Shown: positions 1 to 8,934, numbered from the stretch's first letter. The stretch: DNA of 40,282 nt from JBBDRV01 sp040905285 (GCA_040905285.1 JBBDRV010000106.1:1-40282), one strand, 5' to 3'. Translations and numbers: made by a program. Notes: a model not told the origin generated them from the sequence alone.

Positions 1-30
1 AAAAACAGACAGAATAATTCACTCTGCTTT

Positions 31-1464
31 ATGATAACCGGTAACCGAAGAACCAAAATAGTAGCGACTCTGGGACCCAGCTCAAACACGTTTGAGAAAA
101 TAGAGCAGCTGTATCTGGCCGGAATGAACGTCGTCCGGATTAATTTCTCTCACGGATCTCATGAAAATCATGCGGAGACGATCAGCCATGTCCGGAAAGT
201 AGCCAGAAAACACAATTATTCAATACCTGTCCTGATGGATTTGCAGGGACCGAAGATACGGGTTGGTACGATGAAAGGCGGAGAGCAGCTCCTGACGGAG
301 GATCATTTGGTAACTCTGACACCCGAAGAGGTCGAAGGCAACAGCCAGATCATCCCGATCGACTACGACCAGTTGCCGTCGGATGCCCGGGTGGGGGACC
401 GGATACTGATTGACGACGGCCTGCTTGAATTGCAGGTGATTGAGGTGGCGGAAAAAAGAGTGAGGGCTCGGGTGATTGTAGGCGGCATGATCAAGTCGCG
501 GAAGGGGGTGAACCTGCCCGGCGTCAAGATTTCTATGGCCGCCATGACCGCAAAAGATATTAAGGACCTTGAGTTCGGAATGAAACAGGATGTCGATTAC
601 GTGGCACTCTCTTTTGTCCGTTCTGCAAGGGACATTCAAAACCTGATTTCCAGAATGAGAGGTGCCGGCTGCAACGCCGGCATTATTGCAAAAATCGAAA
701 AGCCGGAAGCCCTCGACGTGATTGACGATATCATCGAGGAGGCGGACGGCATCATGGTAGCCCGGGGGGATCTTGGGATTGAAATTGCGTCAGAGCGGGT
801 GCCGGAGGTGCAAAAAACCATTATCAACCGCTCCAGAATGGCAGGCAAACCGGTCATTACAGCAACCCAGATGCTGGATTCGATGATTGTCAATCCCCGC
901 CCCACCCGGGCTGAAAGTTCGGATGTGGCCAATGCCGTGCTGGACGGGACGGACGCGGTCATGCTGTCCGGCGAAACCGCGGCAGGAAAGTACCCTGTTG
1001 AATCGGTAAAAACCATGGATAAAATCTGCAGGACCATTGAGAAGAACTCTGATAACATATACTACAGCCTGGACTACAAAAGGCCTGACTGGAAAGAAAA
1101 ACAGATTATAGAATCACTTGCCTACTCCTGCGTAACCCTGGGTGAAAATGTCGAGGCCAAAGCGATCATCACCATCACGCATTCAGGTAATACCGCAAAG
1201 CGTATCGCAAAATTCCGGCCGAAAGCTCCGATAATCGCTTTTACGGAAAGCCAAAAGGTGAGGAGGCAGCTGAATCTTGTGTGGGGTGTCTATTCGGTCA
1301 AGATCAACCAGATCTTCGATACGGACAGGAGTGTGAAAATGATGGAGGATTATGTCAGCGAGCACGGCCTGGTCTTTAAAAATGAAAGGGTGATCATCGC
1401 TACCGGCATGCCCATTGCAAAAAGAGGCAGGACCAACATGATCAAGGTGAGTACAATTGAATAG
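31..1464 (+). CDS. pyk: Pyruvate kinase
   Basis: Cytosolic glycolytic enzyme that transfers phosphate from phosphoenolpyruvate to ADP, giving pyruvate and ATP. The 477-residue protein has the normal length for bacterial pyruvate kinase. The N-terminus TKIVATLGPSS, the barrel segment MDLQGPKIRVG, the active-site signature IIAKIEKPEA with its lysine near residue 221, and ITATQMLDSM followed by RAESSDVANA are all classical. The C-terminal regulatory domain is complete. The first ATG is used, with no strong ribosome-binding site upstream. The gene stands alone: the next gene starts about 150 bp on, after a repeat-rich spacer. A second glycolytic gene, pgk, lies at the far end of the window but is not linked. 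Identification is secure. Confidence 0.98.
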   Translation: MITGNRRTKIVATLGPSSNTFEKIEQLYLAGMNVVRINFSHGSHENHAETISHVRKVARKHNYSIPVLMDLQGPKIRVGTMKGGEQLLTEDHLVTLTPEEVEGNSQIIPIDYDQLPSDARVGDRILIDDGLLELQVIEVAEKRVRARVIVGGMIKSRKGVNLPGVKISMAAMTAKDIKDLEFGMKQDVDYVALSFVRSARDIQNLISRMRGAGCNAGIIAKIEKPEALDVIDDIIEEADGIMVARGDLGIEIASERVPEVQKTIINRSRMAGKPVITATQMLDSMIVNPRPTRAESSDVANAVLDGTDAVMLSGETAAGKYPVESVKTMDKICRTIEKNSDNIYYSLDYKRPDWKEKQIIESLAYSCVTLGENVEAKAIITITHSGNTAKRIAKFRPKAPIIAFTESQKVRRQLNLVWGVYSVKINQIFDTDRSVKMMEDYVSEHGLVFKNERVIIATGMPIAKRGRTNMIKVSTIE

Positions 1465-1605
1465 GGGACCGGACCAGTTAAAATAAAGGGGATGAACGAG
1501 TGACCAGTAAATGAACTGTCCGGAAATGTACCAGTGAAATGGAACAGGGAAATGAACCGGTAAAATATATCAGTAAAATAGAACAGTAAATGGAACAGTG
1601 AAACA
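1465..1605. repeat. Degenerate short repeats in spacer after pyk
   Basis: The spacer is built almost wholly from variants of a loose motif, (A)CCAGTAAAATGAACAG, about six times at irregular spacing; examples are ACCAGTGAAATGGAACAG and ATCAGTAAAATAGAACAG. No hairpin with a T-tract is visible, so no terminator for pyk can be called. Confidence 0.55.
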
Positions 1606-1616
1606 TCGTTGATGAC

Positions 1617-4235
1617 GTGAAAAGAAGCCTGATCATACTGCCGCTGGCCGTGATTATCTTTAGTGGTTGTGGTACGACGCTCAAACAGCAGTGGTACGAT
1701 TTCAACGCCTATTACAACACCTTTTACAATGCCAGGCAGTACTATGAATCAGGATTGGAGCAAAATCACAGCCTGCGGGAAGATATCAATCCCTTCGAGC
1801 TGATCCGGATTCACCCGCCGCCGACCTCTGCCGGCGCTGAAGATTTTGAGCAGGTCATCATAAAAAGCTCTGATATCCTCCGGCGGCACAGCCATTCCAG
1901 GTACATCGACGATGCCATTTACCTGATCGGCGTCTCCTATTTCTACAGGCAGGAATTTTTTGCTTCAAGGGATAAATTCAGGGAGCTCCACGATACATCG
2001 ACGGATCCTGAAAAAAGAGAGCTGGCAACGATCTGGGAAGGCCGCACCTATATTGAATTGCAGCTCTACAATGAAGGCATCCGGTTTATGGAATCAAGAC
2101 TGGAGGAACCGGAATTCTGGACCCCCGCCAGGCTGGCGGAAGCCAGGGCTGTTCTGGCCCAGCTTTTCACCTACCGGGGCCACCTGTATATGGCCGCAAA
2201 TCAATTGCTGCTGGCACTTGAAGATCTTGAAGGTGAAGAGCTGAAACCGCGGGCCTGGTTTCATTACGGTCAGATCATGGAGAGACTGGATAATCTGGAA
2301 CAGGCGACGTTTGTTTTCAGCGAAATACAGGGAATGCGGACCCAATTCAACATGGAATACCATGCGAAACTGAAAGAGATCGAAATTCTCCGGAACAGGG
2401 GAGAGCTGGAAACTGCCGCCGCCCGTCTCAGGACGATGGAGAGGGATGACAAATTTTTCAGTTATCGTCCCGAACTCCTCTATGAAATAGCCAAAACAGA
2501 ACGGCATAGAACGAATGCCGGTGAAGCCGTCCGTTTGCTGAACCGGGTCATTCACTCCCGTACCGCGACTCCGGGGGAGGTCCTGGTGGCCCGCTCCTAT
2601 TATGAACTGGCGGAAATCTACCGAGAAAATTACTCGGATTTCACGACAGCTGCAGCGTATTATGATTCCGCGTCTGCTTCAGGAGTCGACGAAAGCCGGC
2701 TGCCGCCGGATTGGAATGCCGGTCCCCTGTCGCAGGCCTTCGGGGAGTACAGCGCCACGGAACAGGAAATCTCCCGCCTTGACAGCCTGCTTGAGCTGGG
2801 CGGGCTGTCCCCGGAGGAACTGGACCGCAGAGTCGCCGAAATCGAGCGCCGCCACAGAGAGGAACTGGAGGAACAGCTGATGCGGCAGGAAGACCGGGAG
2901 CGGCTGGTGGTTTCCGTTACTGACGGGGAACTGGAAAGTACAACAGAAGCAGAAGGGCATGGATTTATGAACGTGAATAACCGGGAGCGGCTCAATGAGT
3001 CAAGCCTTCGGTTTCATGCCGTCTGGGGCAGACGCCCGCTGACAGATGACTGGCGCCGGAGGGAGGCTGTCATCAGCAGACTCGGGGAGGCGGATACCCG
3101 GCAGGAGGACATTCCGTCCGAAGGCGTTTTGACGGGCGGGAGACAGGACCCGTCCGGCGACATTCAACTCGACCTGAGTGACATACCGGTCGGTCCCGCC
3201 AGCCGTGATTCGCTTGAACGGCAACTGTACGGGGAATATTTCCGGCTCGGCAATATTTTTCTGTTAAATCTGGATATGCCCGACAGCGCGAAAGTCTACT
3301 TTGAAAAGATCGTCCGGGAAGGACCGGAACAGGCCCCGAAAGCATCCGCCCTTTACGGGCTGGCCGAGATCGGCCTGCAGGAAGGGGATGAGGAGGAGGC
3401 CCATTTCCGAGCGGGGCAGTTGATACGGCTCTATCCCGAATCGGTCCAGGCCCGCCGGATAGCCGACCGGACCGGATTGTCCCTGCCCTCTCCGGCCATC
3501 CGGGAACCGGAGGATGCCGGGGATGCTGAGAATACCGGGGATACCGGGGATACTGATGATACCGGGGATACCGGGGATGTGCCCGCTGAATCCGGGGATG
3601 CCGGGGATGTGCCCGCTGAAACCGGACCCGACGCCCGCCGCCTGATGGAGTCGGATGATGGAGAGCGAGAGGATATATGGGCAGGCATCGCCGGTGAAGC
3701 CGACAGCCCCGGACAGGCTGCGGAACGTCTGATCTCTGAAGCGGTCGGCTATATCAGGGCGGCCAGACAGGAAGACCCTTTGTATGATGGCAAACAGCGA
3801 GCGTGGCAGCAGATCAAATCCCTTGCAGCAGACAATCCGGACGTGCAGGAACTGCTGAACGGCACAACCGATTCCCTGATGCTGGATGACCTGCCTGTCC
3901 TGCTGCCCGTTCAGCCGCCGGGCGTGCCGTCTCTGTCGCCGCCTTCTTTGCCGCCTTCTTTTTCCGGTGAAGATGAGCCGGATGAGCTGGACAACCCCGA
4001 TCAGCCGGATGACCCGGACAACCCGGATCAGCCGGATAACGGGTATTCCCCGGCTGCCGACAGCCGACTGCTGACCCGGGAAAAGGTGGGGGCCACTTAT
4101 CCGTACAGCGGCGGACTATGGGACCTTGCGCGGGCTCTGCTGGTTTATACCGAAAGAATGTACCCCGGAACAGACGCTTCGTCCAGGGCCGGAATACTGC
4201 GGGAAGAACTGGAGGAAATTCCGGATTCCCGGTAG
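1617..4235 (+). CDS. Large TPR lipoprotein, PorW/SprE-like
   Basis: Predicted lipoprotein of 872 residues: a basic, hydrophobic signal peptide ends in a lipobox FSGC at residues 15-18. The segment just after the cysteine (YDFNAYYNTFYNARQYYESG) resembles the N-terminus of PorW/SprE, the periplasmic TPR lipoprotein of the type IX secretion/gliding machinery of Bacteroidota. Helical TPR-like repeats cover roughly residues 80-400 and 535-615. The C-terminal half contains acidic low-complexity tracts (GDT repeats near residues 633-670, DNPDQPD repeats near 780-810). The start is GTG; no better in-frame ATG exists. It follows pyk and converges with pyrD. Family membership is inferred from the N-terminal pattern only; a generic TPR envelope lipoprotein is the alternative. 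Confidence 0.8.
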   Translation: MKRSLIILPLAVIIFSGCGTTLKQQWYDFNAYYNTFYNARQYYESGLEQNHSLREDINPFELIRIHPPPTSAGAEDFEQVIIKSSDILRRHSHSRYIDDAIYLIGVSYFYRQEFFASRDKFRELHDTSTDPEKRELATIWEGRTYIELQLYNEGIRFMESRLEEPEFWTPARLAEARAVLAQLFTYRGHLYMAANQLLLALEDLEGEELKPRAWFHYGQIMERLDNLEQATFVFSEIQGMRTQFNMEYHAKLKEIEILRNRGELETAAARLRTMERDDKFFSYRPELLYEIAKTERHRTNAGEAVRLLNRVIHSRTATPGEVLVARSYYELAEIYRENYSDFTTAAAYYDSASASGVDESRLPPDWNAGPLSQAFGEYSATEQEISRLDSLLELGGLSPEELDRRVAEIERRHREELEEQLMRQEDRERLVVSVTDGELESTTEAEGHGFMNVNNRERLNESSLRFHAVWGRRPLTDDWRRREAVISRLGEADTRQEDIPSEGVLTGGRQDPSGDIQLDLSDIPVGPASRDSLERQLYGEYFRLGNIFLLNLDMPDSAKVYFEKIVREGPEQAPKASALYGLAEIGLQEGDEEEAHFRAGQLIRLYPESVQARRIADRTGLSLPSPAIREPEDAGDAENTGDTGDTDDTGDTGDVPAESGDAGDVPAETGPDARRLMESDDGEREDIWAGIAGEADSPGQAAERLISEAVGYIRAARQEDPLYDGKQRAWQQIKSLAADNPDVQELLNGTTDSLMLDDLPVLLPVQPPGVPSLSPPSLPPSFSGEDEPDELDNPDQPDDPDNPDQPDNGYSPAADSRLLTREKVGATYPYSGGLWDLARALLVYTERMYPGTDASSRAGILREELEEIPDSR
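3512..3625 (+). repeat. In-frame 9-bp and 30-bp coding repeats
   Basis: Tandem copies of a 9-bp unit close to GATACCGGG encode Gly-Asp-Thr runs. They are followed by two copies of a 30-bp unit encoding GDVPAES/T. All units are multiples of three, so copy-number change would keep the reading frame of the TPR lipoprotein. Confidence 0.75.
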
Positions 4236-4290
4236 ATCTGCAGCCGGCAGCAGCCTGTCGTAATCCAGGTGCTCCCTCTGATAATTCCCG

Positions 4291-4388
4291 TGCTGATGTA
4301 TACGACCCCGTGCTGATGTGTACGACCCCGTGCTGATGTGTACGACCCTGTGCTGATGTATAATACCCCGGGCTGATGTGTACGACCA
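4291..4388. repeat. 20-bp tandem repeat, about five copies
   Basis: The unit TGCTGATGTGTACGACCCCG is repeated head to tail five times with a few substitutions, ending just before the pyrD stop codon. It fills the gap between two convergent genes. The unit is not a multiple of three, so antisense ORFs across it are not coding repeats. Confidence 0.9.
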
Positions 4389-4392
4389 ATAC

Positions 4393-5475
4393 CTACGACA
4401 GTGAGGTGCGCACCTGATAGATATGCTCGATGCCGTTTTCCCTCAGGTAGCTTTTGATTCCCTTGTTGATGTTGCGTACAATCGACGGGCCCTCGTACAC
4501 AAGTCCGGTATAAACCTGCAGCAGATCAGCCCCCGCCTTGATTTTCTGAATGGCATCCTCTGCATTGTAAATTCCCCCCACTCCAATGATCGGTTTCGCC
4601 CCGTACGTCAGTTCATGGATGTCATTGATCAGCCGGTTGCTGCGCTCGCGAATCGCCCGCCCGCTCAGACCCCCCGTTCCGATCCGGGACAAAACCCCCG
4701 GGGACGTAGCCAGCCCCGTCCGTATGCCGGACGTGTTGACAGCCACATAACCGCTGACGGAATTAGAGCGGGTTACATCGATCAGCTCAGCCAGGCGCTC
4801 TCTGTCGAGGTCGACAGAAAATTTCACAAACACCGGCGGGAGGGTGAGGTCACTGCCGATTTGAAGCCGCTTGAGAAGACGGTAGAGGACATCAGGATCC
4901 TCAAACGTTTTTCCCTCCCGGGTATTCGGGCAGGAGATATTCAGGGTTATATAGTCCGCCATGTCCTTGGCCACGGTAAAACTTGTAAAATAATCCTCAA
5001 GGGCATCGTCGCCCGTGATATCCGGGTCATGGGTCTTGGCAATGTTGATCCCGATCGGAATGGAGAGCCGCAGTTTTTTCAGCCGTTTTATAATGGTGGC
5101 CGCACCGTCATTGTTCAGGCCCATCCGGTTAATCAGGGACTGGTCTTCTGCAAGCCGAAAGCTGCGCGGTTTGGGGTTGCCGGTACTGGCGATGGCCGTG
5201 ATGCTGCCGACTTCGACAAAACCGAACCCGAGAGCCTCGATGATCGGGGCCAGGGTACCGTTCTTATCAAACCCTGCAGCCAGGCCGACGGGATTTCTGA
5301 AATTTAACCCCAGTATTTCCTGTTTCAGTGACGGAGACTGGTAATCATACACCATACTGGCAAGATTCTTTACCATCCCTGAAGCGGCTGCCCTGGAACC
5401 CCATTTGACCGTTGAGTCATGCACAACGTCGGAGTTGAATCGAAAGAGAAATGGTCGTACAATAGATTTATACAT
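4393..5475 (-). CDS. pyrD: Dihydroorotate dehydrogenase, class 2 (quinone)
   Basis: Membrane-associated flavoenzyme of pyrimidine synthesis that oxidises dihydroorotate to orotate and passes electrons to quinone. The 360-residue length, the N-terminal amphipathic extension (RPFLFRFNSDVVH), the FMN region GLAAGFDKNG, NRMGLNNDG and the catalytic-serine segment NISCPNT (Ser about residue 181) mark the class 2 type. Class 1 enzymes use cysteine there and lack the extension. The C-terminal phosphate-binding segment GVGGIYNAEDA and GADLLQVYTGL are intact. It is divergent from pabB, with 115 bp between the starts. The next pathway gene, pyrE, is about 16 kb away on the same strand. Confidence 0.97.
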   Translation of the reverse strand: MYKSIVRPFLFRFNSDVVHDSTVKWGSRAAASGMVKNLASMVYDYQSPSLKQEILGLNFRNPVGLAAGFDKNGTLAPIIEALGFGFVEVGSITAIASTGNPKPRSFRLAEDQSLINRMGLNNDGAATIIKRLKKLRLSIPIGINIAKTHDPDITGDDALEDYFTSFTVAKDMADYITLNISCPNTREGKTFEDPDVLYRLLKRLQIGSDLTLPPVFVKFSVDLDRERLAELIDVTRSNSVSGYVAVNTSGIRTGLATSPGVLSRIGTGGLSGRAIRERSNRLINDIHELTYGAKPIIGVGGIYNAEDAIQKIKAGADLLQVYTGLVYEGPSIVRNINKGIKSYLRENGIEHIYQVRTSLS

Positions 5476-5566
5476 AAGAAGTCAATGACATGTAATTTAC
5501 GCACCATCCGGCTAAGATCGAAACTGCAGACAGGTTTTTAATAAATAAATGGAGTGCCGGGCTGTA

Positions 5567-5574
5567 TATGTTTG
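5567..5574 (+). promoter_or_regulatory. Candidate Bacteroidota -7 element upstream of pabB
   Basis: TATGTTTG matches the Bacteroidota -7 consensus TAnnTTTG exactly and lies 16 nt before the pabB ATG. No TTG is found at the expected -33 distance, so the call is weak. Confidence 0.3.
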
Positions 5575-5590
5575 TACAAGCTGATACACA

Positions 5591-6910
5591 ATGAAAAAAG
5601 AGGTTTTTTTACAGCTGGTCCGCAGCCTGATTGAAAAGAATGACACCGGTACCCCCGCCATTCTGCTGGAATCCCAGATGGACGGACATCCGTCGAACAG
5701 GTATTCAATCTATGCGGCTGATCCAGTCGTCATCCTGACAGCTTTCGGGGATCATATCCGTCTGGAGGTGAATGGTGATATCACCACCCGCAGGCAGAAC
5801 CCGTGGGACGCACTGAAGGAGGTACGTACGGCCTGTCCGGGGTGGTACCTGGGTTACTTCGGCTATGATCTCAAGAATTACACAGAGGATCTCGATTCTG
5901 CAAACGACGATCCGGCAGGGGCTCCGGACCTTCTCTTTTTCAAGCCCGGTACCCTGCTGATTTATGATCACCGGACGGAGACCCTGTCTTCAGACACAGG
6001 ACCGTCGCCGTATTCCGAATTTACACAGCAGGAGCTGAATGCCGTCCGTCCGTCGCCGCCGGCAGATACGAGGCTGGAGGGATTCGGCTCTGACACCGGC
6101 CGGGAAACATATCTGCAGAGAATCCTTGAGGCGCAGCAGATGATCAGGGAGGGTGATTTTTACGAGGTGAATCTGTCCCACCTGCTGCGCGGACGCTTCA
6201 GCGGCAGCGGGCTGGATCTCTATGAAAAAATGAAGCAGAAGGGTCCGGTGCCGTTTGCCGCCTATATGCAGTGGGACAACTTTACGGTCTGCTCGGCATC
6301 CCCGGAACGGTTCCTGGGGCGTGAGGGCCGCCGGGTATTTTCCCAGCCGATCAAGGGGACAGCGGCAAGACAGGAAAACAGCCTGGACGATGAAGAGGTC
6401 AAACGACGGCTGCTCCGGTCAGAGAAGGAGAGAGCTGAAAATTTAATGATCGTCGACCTGGTCCGTCATGACCTGTCAAAAATATCTCGTCCCGGTACGA
6501 TAAATGTGCCGGAACTTTTCAGCCTTCAGAGCTTTGAAACCGTGCATCAGCTTATTTCAACCATAGAAGGGGAGGTGATCGAGGGTATTGATCCGGTGGA
6601 TATCGTCAAAGCCTGTTTCCCGATGGGCTCAATGACCGGAGCTCCCAAAATACGCGCGATGAAGGCCATAGAAGACCTGGAGGATTACAGGCGGGGCATT
6701 TATTCCGGTGCGGCCGGCTATATCCGGCCGGACGGGGATTTTGACTTTAATGTGGTGATAAGAACCGCCATTTTAAAAGAGGGACAGCTTTTTTATCCTG
6801 TGGGTGGGGCAATCACGAGTGATTCCGACCCGGAAAAAGAATGGGAAGAGACCTATATCAAGGCCCGGGCCCTGACCGGCGTCATGGATATGCCGGCGCT
6901 GTTGAAATGA
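5591..6910 (+). CDS. pabB: Aminodeoxychorismate synthase component I
   Basis: Chorismate-utilising enzyme that, with a glutamine amidotransferase (PabA), makes 4-amino-4-deoxychorismate for folate synthesis. The C-terminal chorismate-binding domain is complete: ASPERFL, the diagnostic PIKGT motif with Lys near residue 255, ENLMIVDLVRHDLS, GSMTGAPKIRAM and YSGAAGYI. PIKGT rather than PIAGT favours PabB over anthranilate synthase TrpE. The length of 439 residues fits PabB. The start is ATG at 5591. No pabA or pabC is adjacent. The PabB assignment is from the motif; a minor role in anthranilate synthesis cannot be excluded. Confidence 0.92.
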   Translation: MKKEVFLQLVRSLIEKNDTGTPAILLESQMDGHPSNRYSIYAADPVVILTAFGDHIRLEVNGDITTRRQNPWDALKEVRTACPGWYLGYFGYDLKNYTEDLDSANDDPAGAPDLLFFKPGTLLIYDHRTETLSSDTGPSPYSEFTQQELNAVRPSPPADTRLEGFGSDTGRETYLQRILEAQQMIREGDFYEVNLSHLLRGRFSGSGLDLYEKMKQKGPVPFAAYMQWDNFTVCSASPERFLGREGRRVFSQPIKGTAARQENSLDDEEVKRRLLRSEKERAENLMIVDLVRHDLSKISRPGTINVPELFSLQSFETVHQLISTIEGEVIEGIDPVDIVKACFPMGSMTGAPKIRAMKAIEDLEDYRRGIYSGAAGYIRPDGDFDFNVVIRTAILKEGQLFYPVGGAITSDSDPEKEWEETYIKARALTGVMDMPALLK

Positions 6911-7076
6911 CGTGAACGGTGGACCGTGACTCGCCCATGAAATGAAGTGCGATTGAATTCAGTTACAATATCAGATCCTGTACGGATCGTTATGTTATTC
7001 CAGTCAATTCGCGTCACGTATCAAGTCATACAATCAAGGCACATTTAATCCCAATCAATAAAAACCGGCACGGTTG

Positions 7077-8579
7077 ATGCACAAGAAAATAAAAACTCTC
7101 GGTGAACTCAGAAAGAGCGGCTGGAAGTCGCTTACAGTAAAGGAAGAAATGCGTCAGAACCTTATTCGCATGATGACGGAGGGAGAGCCGCTGTTTCCGG
7201 GAATCCTCGGGTATGAAGACTCCGTCATCCCGCAGCTGGAACATGCCATTCTGGCGAGGCACGACCTGATACTGCTGGGGCTCCGCGGCCAGGCGAAAAC
7301 CAGAATCCTGCGTATGCTCGTCCGGTTTCTTGACGAATACATACCGGTAGTGGACGGTTCCGAGATCAATGATGACCCGATGAACCCGGTTTCCAGATAC
7401 GCGCGCGATCTGATCGCTGAAAAAGGGGATGAGACGCCCGTAAGCTGGCTTCACAGGGAGAAGAGGTATGGAGAAAAGCTGGCAACGCCCGATACGGCGG
7501 TTGCCGACCTGATCGGTGACATCGACCCGATCAAGGCAGCAGCCAGAAAGCTGACCCTGGCCGATGAAAACGTCATCAATTTCGGACTGATTCCCCGGGC
7601 CAACCGGGGGCTGTTTGTTATTAATGAACTGCCGGACCTTCAGCCAAGAATCCAGGTAGCCCTGCTGAATATCATGCAGGAGAGGGATATACAGATACGC
7701 GGCTTTAACATACGTATCCCGCTTGACCTCTGCATGGCCTTCTCTGCCAACCCGGAGGATTATACCAACAGGGGCAATATCATCACTCCGCTGAAAGACC
7801 GGATTGACGCTCAGATCCTCACCCACTATCCGAAAAACATTGCTGTGGGAATGGAGATTACCAGCCAGGAATCGAGCCGCCAGGACAACGGCTCCATGGA
7901 CGTTGGAATTCATCCGGTATACAGGGAATTGATCGAGGAAGTCGCCTTTGGCGCGAGGAAAAGTGATTATGTGGACCAGAAGAGCGGCGTATCCACCAGA
8001 ATGACCATTACGGCCATCGAGCAGGCCCGTTCATCCGCCGAGAGAAGGGCGCTGGTCAACGGAGAAAAAAAAGCGTTTGTACGAATTTCCGACCTGTTTC
8101 ACATGGTTCCCGCCCTGACCGGCAAAGTGGAGCTTGTCTATGAGGGAGAGCAGGAGGGGGTTATCAATGTTGCCAAACATATCATCGGACAGGCGGTAAA
8201 TGAAGTATTCAGACGGCATTTTCCGGATGTCCGTCAGAAAAAGGAAGACAGCAATCCCTACAGCCCCATTCTGAACTGGTTCAAAGAAGCGAATCATGTT
8301 GAACTGTCCGATAAAATGCCTGAAAAAGAGTATCAGAAAGAACTGGACAAGGTAGCAGGGCTTTCCGAACTGGTAAAAAAGCAGTTTGACGATGCGGGTG
8401 AATTTCATTATCCGCTGATGGACCTGGCGCTCGAAGGGTTGCACCAGAACTCGATGCTCGGCAAGGAAGACATGGATCAGCAGCGTAATTTCAGTGATAT
8501 GCTCGGCAGCATGCTGGGAGGGATGGGTGACTTCAGCGATGAAGATGACGATATGGATGATTTTGAAGGCTTCAACTGA
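7077..8579 (+). CDS. AAA+ ATPase, MoxR/magnesium-chelatase ChlI-like
   Basis: Soluble AAA+ ATPase of about 500 residues in the ChlI/MoxR clade. A Walker A variant GLRGQAKT is at residues 68-75 and a Walker B-like FVINEL at about 180-185; Asn in place of the usual Asp before Glu is common in this clade. Sensor-1 (AFSANPEDYTNRG) and an arginine-bearing PLKDRID segment follow. The C-terminus is acidic (DEDDDMDDFEGFN), possibly a docking tail. I start at ATG 7077; a TTG directly before it would add one residue. Members usually work with a VWA-domain partner that is commonly adjacent, but none is here. Chlorophyll synthesis is not implied. The substrate is unknown. Confidence 0.88.
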   Translation: MHKKIKTLGELRKSGWKSLTVKEEMRQNLIRMMTEGEPLFPGILGYEDSVIPQLEHAILARHDLILLGLRGQAKTRILRMLVRFLDEYIPVVDGSEINDDPMNPVSRYARDLIAEKGDETPVSWLHREKRYGEKLATPDTAVADLIGDIDPIKAAARKLTLADENVINFGLIPRANRGLFVINELPDLQPRIQVALLNIMQERDIQIRGFNIRIPLDLCMAFSANPEDYTNRGNIITPLKDRIDAQILTHYPKNIAVGMEITSQESSRQDNGSMDVGIHPVYRELIEEVAFGARKSDYVDQKSGVSTRMTITAIEQARSSAERRALVNGEKKAFVRISDLFHMVPALTGKVELVYEGEQEGVINVAKHIIGQAVNEVFRRHFPDVRQKKEDSNPYSPILNWFKEANHVELSDKMPEKEYQKELDKVAGLSELVKKQFDDAGEFHYPLMDLALEGLHQNSMLGKEDMDQQRNFSDMLGSMLGGMGDFSDEDDDMDDFEGFN

Positions 8580-8630
8580 ATTGCATAACGAATGAAGAAC
8601 CCGTATTTTACCCAGCTACACACAACTGGT

Positions 8631-8699
8631 TCAGTTATCACTGTTAACTGATAGGAGCCTTTGAAAAATCTGCAAAAGAACAGTTTTGCAAAAGCTCCT
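8631..8699 (+). promoter_or_regulatory. rpmE: Structured leader upstream of L31
   Basis: Three inverted repeats sit just ahead of the L31 gene. TCAGTTA/TAACTGA pairs 8631-8637 with 8645-8651. AGGAGCCTTTG/CAAAAGCTCCT pairs 8653-8663 with 8689-8699 with one mismatch. TGCAAAA/TTTTGCA pairs 8671-8677 with 8684-8690, nested in the second. The long stem ends 16 nt before the ATG and there is no T-tract, so an mRNA leader regulating L31 translation is more likely than a terminator. The function is inferred. Confidence 0.5.
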
Positions 8700-8715
8700 G
8701 ATAATAAAAGGTAAG

Positions 8716-8934
8716 ATGAAAAAAGGAATACATCCTGATTATAAAGAAATTAAAGTGGTCATGAGCGACGGTACCGAGTTTACGACCCGCAGTACCATGG
8801 AAACCGGCGACGGTATATTCAAGAGTGAAGTAGACTCTAAAAACCACCCGTTTTACAACGCCGACCAGGCCTTCAAGAAAAAAGCCGGACAGATAGACCG
8901 TTTCAACAAGCGATACGGCAATAAAGACAAATAA
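8716..8934 (+). CDS. rpmE: Ribosomal protein bL31, cysteine-free form
   Basis: Large-subunit protein bL31, 72 residues. The start MKKGIHPDY, the middle HPFYNADQ and the end GQIDRFNKRYG are diagnostic. The zinc-binding cysteines of the C+ form are absent; the corresponding positions are Ser, Asp, Val and Ser/Lys-type residues. In other bacteria cysteine-free L31 is often the zinc-independent paralogue. I chose ATG 8716 because it begins the conserved N-terminus and is preceded by an AAAGGTAAG ribosome-binding site; the reading frame stays open 30 bp further upstream. A structured leader lies directly upstream. The identification is certain; zinc-related regulation is only an inference. Confidence 0.95.
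   Translation: MKKGIHPDYKEIKVVMSDGTEFTTRSTMETGDGIFKSEVDSKNHPFYNADQAFKKKAGQIDRFNKRYGNKDK

Noticed and set aside
4291..4388. Possible CRISPR array
   Set aside because: The 20-bp units are directly abutting with no spacers, and no cas gene is present.
7026..7913. 295-codon minus-strand open frame
   Set aside because: It is antisense to the AAA+ ATPase gene with its Walker motifs; no support for a second protein.
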